DNA of 25,843 nt from Mnemiopsis leidyi. Lineage: Eukaryota > Ctenophora > Tentaculata > Lobata > Bolinopsidae. The position numbers were made by a program, and so were the translations under genes. The stretch is taken from contig JH153418.1 of the NCBI GenBank assembly GCA_000226015.1, forward strand, positions 1-25,843. Direction: 5' to 3'. This document shows positions 18,970 to 25,843 of the stretch, piece by piece. The first letter of the stretch is position 1. Each line of letters begins with the position of its first letter. The notes beneath the pieces were generated by a model that had not been told where the DNA came from, searched no databases, and worked only from the letters and a program-made list of their open reading frames with translations.

Positions 18970-19860
18970 TTCTTTTGGAAACGGTAGAAAGAAACACATT
19001 ATTTGCAAAAGGGATTCCCACATCCATATAATATAACTAAAAAGGTTTGATAAGGCTGTCAAATAATGAATAAGATATTTATGGATTTTAAAAATTATTG
19101 ATAGTTGTATTTTTGAGGCCATAATTGCATTATGGTGCCATTGAAGAGTTGTTTGACTTTATTCAGCCCTCATTCGAAGTGAATTCTATGAAAATATAAA
19201 ATGTCAGGAGGGTGCGCGCTGCCGTACAAGAGCTTTAAATGTCTTTGTTTTTGTTCTACATTAACTTTATGTAAAACAGGTAAACATAGTACATACGTGC
19301 TTTTTTCGGGTGAAAAGTAAAAGGATCGGTAAACTTTCATTTTGCCGTTCACGGAGGCATTGAAAAAAGTAATGTATTGGAAGAATATGTCAATTATTAG
19401 AATATGTCAATTAAGGGGCTTTTAATCTTTTATCAGTTCTAAATTTCGCTAAATTTTAGATATTAGTATTTTACAAAAACACTTCTAATTTTCAAATCTG
19501 TTTAACCTATTAAATAGTGACACATTAAAGAGGATATTACTGGTCACGTTAAGGGACTGGTGGATTAGACAAACTATTTTCGACACACCAATAATAATAC
19601 TGTATTTCAATTAACAGTGCTGTACATTTTTCATCATCCTACTCTTCCCTTGACTGTTTTTTCTGAAAGGACGATAGACAATTTTTTACAGCAAATCTTT
19701 TTTATAGAGCAATAATACATTTCAACTTTGCATTTGGTGCTTCGTTTCCCTACTTAATAGAATAGAATAATCCCTGAGTCAGCCATAGTCTTATATCATG
19801 CCTTTAAAGTATACTATGTGCTAATGTCTTATACCCTATCTTTACAGGTATATCAGCATT
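18970..19860. other. Intergenic stretch before the PTRHD1-like gene
   Basis: AT-rich with no gene seen. It contains a 17-bp direct repeat AGAATATGTCAATTA at 19382 and 19399. A good acceptor (CTATCTTTACAG|G, AG at 19846-19847) just before the PTRHD1 start implies a non-coding first exon somewhere in this stretch, but its donor cannot be picked out. Confidence 0.45.
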
Positions 19861-21415
19861 ATGGCTGGACTTGTTCAGTATGTATTGATCCGGAGTGATT
19901 TGAAGAGCACTTGGCCTCTTGGTGCTATCATTGCTCAAGCATGCCATGCTTGCACTGCTGTGATTTATCAATTTAGAAACGACGAGCATGTAATCAATTA
20001 TACTTCTGATATGGACAACATGCATAAGTGTGTACTGGAGGTAAATATCTTTCAGAGCCTAAATTATTGTTTTTGATAAAAAATTGTTCCTAGTCCAAGA
20101 TGGGATAATATACGTCCTTGTTTTGATGTGTTCCAAATAGAAATCAATACCCAGGGTTATTCAACTGATCATGCTACATTAAGCTTGATATGACTAAGGT
20201 GTCAATTGCAGTGCAAGGCCTCCCTGATCTTTTCAACCTTTTAAACCCCACAATCCTGCCCTATTTCGTCTTTCTGTAGTGATGATGCGCTTGCATTGTA
20301 TACTAGAGGTCCAGGTTTTGAACCATATCCATTGATAACCTCCAGAGAGGTGCGCTTATGGATTTTGACCTATACAACCTATTCCAGTCGACTCAACTGA
20401 ACAGGGATTCAGGGTTTAAGATAGAGAGTCTGCTGTAAATGACCAAGAGTCTTCCTTTTATCCCCTCAAGACTAAGGTACTTCTATAACAAGAGGGCCCA
20501 GTAGAACAAATTTAAATCTGAACCGCTGATCAGTCCTCCCACTTGCTTCTCTGGTATCTCATATAACCCACAAGCTCAGCCCACATTCTTAGGATAACAC
20601 CATCTTCACCACCCACTGATAGCTTTAATCCTATAGCAAGTGTCCACATTATTGACACTGATTGGGCTGGGCCATGTGATTCTTGCCGAACCTCTATGGT
20701 ACCTCAGCTCAAATCTCTTGGTACCAAACTGTCTGCCTCTGCAAATAATAAAATGTATGACAGGTTCACGACTTTATAATATTGTACATCTAAGTTCTTT
20801 TGGCATTCTTCAAATTTAAGGGGATTGAGGGGTAAAAGAGGAAGGACTGCTTCTAAAAAGCCAATTGCCCTCATTGTAGCCACTGCAGTACTTAAGTTAA
20901 GTGCTAAGATACTGCAAAAATGGGAGGAATCAATCGGGAACCGATTCAATCGAATCTTGTTTGGCACTGTCCACTTTTCTTTGACAAGATGCCACTTCAC
21001 TCTTGATTTGTCAGTTTTGTGTATTCTGTTATTCCATATCCCACACCGGTCAGCTAACTACGTGGACCCTGGTCTTGCTCTCATATGTAACTCACCTTTC
21101 ATTTGTTTAAATACAGGATCTTTAAAGTCCTTGAATAATGATTGAAATGTAACTAAGATATTATGAGATATGTCGTTGGTTCTTAATAGATAGAAAGCTG
21201 TCAAAATGTGGGATAGGTTATAATTTATAATTCAACAATTATAGATAAAAAGTGAAGAAGCTCTGAAGAATCTCTCTGAGAAACTAAAAGAAAATGGTGT
21301 AGATCACAAGCTTTGGATAGAACAGCCAGAAAACTATCCAACATGTTTGGCAGTTAAACCATATCCAAAGTGTGATATTAAGCATTTTTTCAACAAGTAT
21401 AAGTTATTAAAATAA
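19861..21415 (+). CDS. PTRHD1: PTRHD1-like protein (Pth2/PTRHD1 fold), two coding exons
   Basis: Exons 19861-20040 and 21245-21415 are joined in phase 0 across a 1204-bp intron (donor GAG|GTAAAT, acceptor AATTATAG|ATA). The product is 116 residues, a small alpha/beta protein of the Pth2 (peptidyl-tRNA hydrolase 2) fold. The block LVQYVLIRSDL (4-14), WPLGAIIAQACHA (18-30) and, in exon 2, LWIEQPENYPTCLAVKPYPK are the family signatures and match the vertebrate protein at the same places. The vertebrate protein is a little longer at the N-terminus; this one begins just before the conserved core. Whether PTRHD1 truly hydrolyses peptidyl-tRNA is not settled; loss-of-function in people affects the nervous system. 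The ATG is the first in frame after a probable acceptor at 19847. No closely placed canonical AATAAA follows; the first clear one is at 22492-22497. Confidence 0.92.
20041..21244 (+). other. Intron of the PTRHD1-like gene
   Basis: A 1204-bp phase-0 intron. It holds a possible decayed tRNA-derived SINE head at about 20276-20324 and a less AT-rich part (20400-21150) with frames of up to 106 codons on both strands that show no recognisable motif. Old transposon sequence is likely but unnamed. Confidence 0.75.
20276..20324 (+). repeat. Possible tRNA-derived SINE head
   Basis: GTAGTGATGATGCGC followed by TTGCATTGTATACTAGAGGTCC and GGTTTTGAACC resembles the D-arm, anticodon and T-arm order of an alanine-type tRNA gene (A box like TAGTGG, B box like GGTTCGAACC). 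No acceptor stem can be formed, so it is not a functional tRNA. It may be the head of an old SINE inserted in the intron. Confidence 0.3.
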
Positions 21416-22980
21416 GCTGTTGTCAGTTGTAATAATGTCTGTATGAATTTGCATGATAGACTTGGGCCAATTAATGTTTTAAAATCAACAGTAATCAAAT
21501 CATAAACAGGCTTGCTTATCTAGTGGGAGTTTTCTTTAAGAGCGATTTTATTTTATGTGCAGATCACCATTGTACTAGCTTTCAATATCTTAAACGAAAT
21601 GTTCTAAAATGTATCACAGTCTCATGTGACATGAAAAACACAAATATTATACAATATACAATTTTCTTCCTGCCTTCTTATTCTGTTGATTTTGATGGCA
21701 GTGCAGACAGTTTTGCCTTGCGAAAACGTAAGATAATGTGTGTGATGCAGATGTGACGGTAGGTCGATATGGCTACTCAACTGTTGTTAAACTTCTTTCA
21801 CTCCCAGAGCTTAAGGTCAAGTTTAAGTTAAGCGAATCATTTAGTTTTATTAAAAAGAAGCGGCTTAATCGAAATTTTAATATTCAGTATTTATCTAGCT
21901 GAGGTCACTCACACATGCTAGTAAAATCTAAATGACTGTATGAGAAGTTGATGGCAAGTAAAGCAGATAAGAAAGGCTTATCTTGGTGTTATGTTTCCGG
22001 TTTTTTATTCACTTAAATGTTGATTTGTGATTCAGGAGCCAATATAAAGAGTGTTGTGCTATTTCATGTGACGGCCATTTAAAATGATATTTGTACAGTT
22101 TAGGTAATCCTGTGCTTGAAATGCCCAAATTCCATAAACAGTATAATCGTTCCTTTTTATTTTACATATTTTGAGCCTTCATTGAATCCAAGTAACATGA
22201 TATTGGTTGTGTAGCACTTACAGTCTGGTATGAAATATTTATTTAACTGCTGTATTCCTAATTTATCTGGTAGTTTCAAACTATTTGCGATTAGTTTTAA
22301 CTTTATGTAACCTGTTTTTAGATCAGTTTTATAAATTTTGATTGATTATTAACGTTTGGACTTTATTACGGATATACCACATATGTTTCAATACTCCGTC
22401 GAAGTTATGACGGCCATGTTTTTTCTTGCACATGAAAACTACACACTGAGTATTGTTTATCTTTGTCTACCTAGATTAAACAGTAAAAACAAATAAAACA
22501 TAGTGTAGCTCTTGCCTGCCTCACATTGGTATAAGCAGTGTTTTAAAACGACGTTGTTTTAATTAGTCAATTGATTTAAATTACGGTTCCCATTATTGAA
22601 AAGGAACAGATAGCAAAATTTATCTTACGATGATAATTACAATGAGATTTACAGGTGTGATTTATCATGGTTTCTGTTTTACAGACCAAATGCAATTAGT
22701 GTCTAATACCGAATGCAAAACCGAAATGCCCATTACCTAATACAATCGTGTTTCGTCTTTTCGATTTCTTGTTTTCTTTCTTTCTAATTACATACCTGAC
22801 CTTCTATGTTTTATCTTTCTCCCTCTCTCCCTCGGCATCAATTATCCCCTCTCCTTTTTGTTGAGTCTTGTTTTCAAAGTTTTTTCAAATATCAGTTTGA
22901 ATTAATGCAGATAAATCTCTAGATATTGTTGTGATATGTACTAGTTGAATGAGTGATTTTCTGTTTCATGTGTTGATTCT
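21416..22980. other. Spacer between PTRHD1-like and RNF19-like genes
   Basis: AT-rich with no coding region. It probably contains the 3' UTR of the PTRHD1-like gene and upstream parts of the RNF19-like gene. A canonical AATAAA lies at 22492-22497 and a pyrimidine-rich tract at 22760-22860. Confidence 0.5.
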
Positions 22981-22981
22981 G

Positions 22982-23077
22982 CAAATCAAACATCTGTTGT
23001 TACAATTGTAGTAGCAGCATTTCTTGGTCATACAGAGAAAAGTAACATTCAAATCAAATATCTGTTGTTACAATTGT
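22982..23077. repeat. 28-bp direct repeat upstream of the RNF19-like exon
   Basis: CAAATCAAACATCTGTTGTT and its continuation to ACAATTGT at 22982-23009 recurs at 23050-23077 with one mismatch, at a period of 68 bp. The second copy runs into the polypyrimidine tract and acceptor at 23098-23099, so the duplication lies in the intron just before the coding exon. Confidence 0.85.
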
Positions 23078-23101
23078 TTTTTAAATGTTTTCCTACTAGA
23101 A

Positions 23102-24122
23102 ATGTCAGACAGATGTGGGGCGGCCAGTACTGCAGCAGAGGTTGCCTCCACAGCTTCTGAAGGAACTGCAGATCTGATGAGGAACACATCACAAACTTCA
23201 GGAACCAGCAATACCGAACCCATGAGGAACACCGTCTTCAACTTTTTGAGGAAGCGGAAGAAAAGTCAGAAAACTGGCGGAAGACAGTATCGGGAGTACA
23301 TGTGCTGCGTCTGTTTGATGGTTAGTAAATAGTCATCTGTGGAACGTTACATGTTAAACAGTTCAGAAGTCTGTCTGTTTTCCGCCTACCTTCTGTGTAG
23401 AACACGCGGAATCTTGTCGAACTACATCTTCTTGAAATTGCTTGCCATAACCACCTGACATGATCTACAACGTTAATCGATGTTGTGAATCATACGACTG
23501 TCCAAGTTTAATGGGATGTCAAGAGGTGTCTATTTCGACTTCCATTTGGTTAAATTCATTTAATGGCTTTTAATGCAATGTAGTATTGCGTTTTTCAAGA
23601 CATGAGTTCGATAACTTAAAAAACTTACACCCCTACCGATAGATTAATTTAATTTGGTCGGCAATTCACTCGGTGTAGTTTTGAGTCAGTTCAATCGCCG
23701 ACCAAGCGCTCACTAGTAGGCAAAATTCCAATTTTGTGACGTTTTTATTAATACATAGAAACAGCGTTAGTCCTGGGATTCAATCTCGATTGATCGTATC
23801 AAGACATAATCGCGTTTGACAGTGATTTCGTAACAAATTTAATCCTATAGCGTAGTAATGGCTAAAATAGAGTGCTTTCCGATCATAATTTGTCGATTCT
23901 GAGAAGCTGCCAAAGGGGATTCAAATCTTCTCCGGGAGAATTTGAATTAGCCTATTAAATGGAAAAATTGGCGAATCAATTTCAGTGATTCAATTGCTTT
24001 ACCAAGTGTTTACTAAGTGCAATATTTCCTTTCAGAACAAAGTTAAATACGAGTTTCCAAAACTGCTATCTTGTAGCCACAGAACCTGCGAGGAATGTCT
24101 TCGTCTTTACTTCAAAACGAAG
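23102..24122 (+). CDS. RNF19/Dorfin-like RBR E3 ubiquitin ligase, 5' part only
   Basis: Two coding exons, 23102-23320 and 24036-24122, joined in phase 0 across a 715-bp intron (donor GATG|GTTAGT, acceptor CCTTTCAG|AAC). The first has 73 codons: a Ser/Thr-rich, low-complexity N-terminus, a basic KRKKSQK stretch and then YMCCVCLM. The second has 29 codons: NKVKYEFPKLLSCSHR and TCEECLRLYFKTK. Together they give the start of RING1 with C-x2-C ... C-x-H-x3-C-x2-C, whose HRxCxxCLRxY part is characteristic of RNF19A/RNF19B. RBR ligases take ubiquitin from an E2 onto a catalytic Cys in RING2 and pass it to the substrate; RNF19 proteins also have two membrane segments. The remaining exons (end of RING1, IBR, RING2, membrane part) were not found before 25843 and must lie to the right. 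An acceptor (TTTTCCTACTAG) directly before the ATG indicates an upstream non-coding exon. Confidence 0.8.
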
Positions 24123-24440
24123 GTGAGCACATCTTTTCAAAGTCATGAAGTAAAATTCTGTTTTAAATTCTAAAATTATGCATTTAAATGAGATATTTTT
24201 AGGTTAAAATGAAGGTGCAATATAGTCTTAAATTTGTCGTATTAGATTACATTAGTTAACTGGTTGCTGGGAAAGATTGCGTTATCTTTCAGTAGGATCG
24301 ACTGAGTAACATCCTGCACTTCAGATCAGTACCGGCTCTACGAACATAACATGCCCTAACCCGGGCTGTTATGGGACTTACACACCCAAACACGTCAAAA
24401 TGGTCCTCCGTAACGACCATCTCCACAACAAGTACCAAGG
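24123..24440 (+). other. Intron of the RNF19-like gene, beginning
   Basis: The intron starts at GTGAGC (24123). No further RNF19-like exon is recognised in the rest of the window, so everything to 25843 is probably intronic. This first part shows no distinct element. Confidence 0.5.
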
Positions 24441-24682
24441 TGCGTCGTCACGTCTCATTTGTGTTTTGTTAGTTGGTTCTTGGTATGTAGTCAGATGGTG
24501 TGTCGTCACGTCTCATTTGTGTTATGTTAGTTGGTTCTCGGTATGTAGTCAGATGGTGTGTCGTCACGTCTTATTGGTGTTTTGTTAGTTGGTTCTTGGT
24601 ATGTAGTCAGATGGTGTGTCGTCAAGTCTAATTGGTGTTTTGTAAGTTGGTTCTTGGTATGTAGTCAGATTTTGTGTCGTCA
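24441..24682. repeat. 58-bp minisatellite, about 4.2 copies
   Basis: Units start with TGTGTCGTCACGTCT or a near variant at 24441, 24499, 24557 and 24615, with a partial fifth at 24673-24682. Each contains TTAGTTGGTTCTTGG and ATGTAGTCAGATGG. Copies differ at a few positions, and divergence rises toward the right end. It lies in the presumed RNF19-like intron. Confidence 0.95.
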
Positions 24683-24689
24683 ATCGATG

Positions 24690-25250
24690 ATTTGTTGACA
24701 TTTCAGTATGACGACTTTGATGAAATCATCTAGCGGCAAAACGATCATGCCCTCGTTGCTGATTCCATTGCCTTAATTAGCGTACTTGTTTTGCTTTTGT
24801 GTAGACCAGATCATATATACTCTGATAGTTGCTACTCAACTACTTATTTTCTGTGCGAAAGACAATATTGTAGGAGATACTCGACACAATACTTCAAATG
24901 AGTCGCAACTGCATCGCCTACCTTACCATTTTCTGAATAATTGGAATAATAATGTTACGTTTTATGTAAATCCACCCCAAATCGTGCATGTATATTTTTG
25001 GTGATTCGCTGAAAGCTATGCAGTTACAGGTATCAGAGTGATCAAACAACCTTGTCTAATGTTTTTAGATTAACTTAATCATTATCATACGTCACAGGGT
25101 ATTAAAGCTTGTACCTTCGAAAGTTCGAAGGTTAAACTATTGCCTTGGGCAACCATTCAGTATCAGACAGATTACCAATTTCAAATTAAACCTCAAGAAA
25201 ATCCAAGGAGGTACCCTCCCTAAAGACTCGAACATCTGATTGTCTCACAC
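24690..25250. other. Intronic stretch with a short hairpin
   Basis: No exon or gene recognised. It contains the perfect hairpin ACCTTCGAA-AG-TTCGAAGGT at 25113-25132. Confidence 0.45.
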
Positions 25251-25253
25251 ATC

Positions 25254-25343
25254 CACTTCAGTCAAATATTAAATTATAAACAGTTCCACTTCCGTCAAAT
25301 ATCAAACTATAAACAGTTCCACTTGCGTCAAATATCAAACTAT
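25254..25343. repeat. 33-bp tandem repeat, 2.7 copies
   Basis: Units CACTTCCGTCAAATATCAAA plus CTATAAACAGTTC, starting at 25254, 25287 and 25320, the last one truncated after ACTAT. The copies differ by only a few bases. Confidence 0.92.
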
Positions 25344-25644
25344 CTAGGTAGCAAAATTTAAGGGGGGTATGACCCACATCGTCCGTATAAGGGCAAAATG
25401 CCGAAACCTCGGTTTTCATAACTCCGTGTCTGATTGACGTCAACAAGGGTCATATTGCAACAAAGAATGTTCACTTCGACTTCTAAACTGGATAGTTGAT
25501 AAGCTTCGGCTCTTTCCTTATCAAGAACTACCCTTTTTGGCACAAATATGGCCGGTTTAGGCTTTATCGAAAAAGAAGGCATCTTTGGCGAGAAATTACG
25601 CAAATGCTCAGACACATACATACATCCCCGCAATCTGCATGTAC

Positions 25645-25810
25645 ACAACTACAGACACAGACAAAGACACAGACACAGGCAGACACAGACAGACACAGAC
25701 AGAGACAGAGACACAGACAAAGACAGACACAGACAGACACACACACACACAGACAGACAGACACACACACAGACAGACAGACAGACACGACAGACACGAC
25801 ACACACACAC

Positions 25811-25843
<33 letters not shown>
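25645..25843. repeat. CA-rich compound microsatellite running off the window
   Basis: From about 25645 the + strand consists almost only of ACAGACACAGAC, AGACAGAC and pure (CA)n units, ending in an uninterrupted CA run at the window edge. Long Cys/Val/Ser frames on the opposite strand are an artefact of the repeat. Confidence 0.97.

Noticed and set aside
23654..23705. Inverted repeat TTGGTCGGC ... GCCGACCAA considered as a MITE or structured RNA
   Set aside because: The stem is only 9 bp with a 34-base loop and no further pairing; it is within chance expectation inside an intron.
25564..25843. Overlapping Cys/Val/Ser-rich frames on the - strand at the right edge
   Set aside because: They are translations of the CA-rich microsatellite on the opposite strand and not a cysteine-rich protein gene.
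1..25843. CRISPR array, prokaryotic operon, phage or integron
   Set aside because: The spliced animal genes, LINE and MITE content and lack of prokaryotic gene organisation rule these out; the tandem repeats here have no unique spacers.

Overview
The window is animal genomic DNA. It is AT-rich and gene-poor, its protein-coding pieces are split by GT-AG introns, and it carries many transposable-element remains. Three genes can be supported, all on the + strand: a complete class A GPCR (6881-8016, one intron), a PTRHD1-like peptidyl-tRNA-hydrolase-fold protein (19861-21415, one intron) and the first two coding exons of an RNF19/Dorfin-like RBR ubiquitin ligase (23102-24122, running off the right edge). 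The retroelement type (a LINE with a 2A-like oligopeptide) and the style of the genes suggest a marine invertebrate such as a mollusc or other lophotrochozoan. That placement is inference, and no species is claimed.

Layout. Positions 1-640 hold two related foldback (palindromic) elements. Positions 640-6880 contain no recognisable gene, only a broken 102-codon frame (1102-1410) and a perfect 32-bp tandem duplication (5289-5352). The GPCR follows, with a nearby AATAAA. Positions 8103-11420 are mostly featureless apart from a poly-A micro-insertion flanked by 18-bp direct repeats (9508-9566) and one candidate orphan exon on the - strand (10666-10750).

Positions 11422-14095 hold a degenerate, internally deleted non-LTR retrotransposon on the - strand. 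In its own 5'-to-3' order it has a probable 5' UTR, a 2A-like DIERNPGP motif followed at once by a stop, two PHD-like zinc fingers, then (with endonuclease and reverse transcriptase missing) an RNase H domain and a Cys/His-rich C-terminus. A CAGTCATCCCCC-ended miniature inverted-repeat element (MITE) with a TA target duplication interrupts the C-terminal frame. The only assembly gap (11917-11926) is flanked by two near-identical copies of most of this MITE and its flank, probably an allelic or assembly duplication.

Positions 14100-17840 hold hairpins, a 41-bp tandem repeat, a second copy of a 45-bp motif from the LINE 5' region, and a weak MITE candidate. Positions 17926-18969 hold the most striking structure: six copies of a 56-87 bp mini-element with imperfect terminal inverted repeats. 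Two copies have perfect 8-bp target-site duplications, and copies have twice inserted into or at the edge of one another.

PTRHD1 and the RNF19-like gene fill the right part, separated by AT-rich sequence. A 58-bp minisatellite, a 33-bp tandem repeat and a (CA)n-type microsatellite close the window. The three genes show no functional link to one another; this is an ordinary intergenic-rich animal locus whose interest lies mainly in its mobile DNA.
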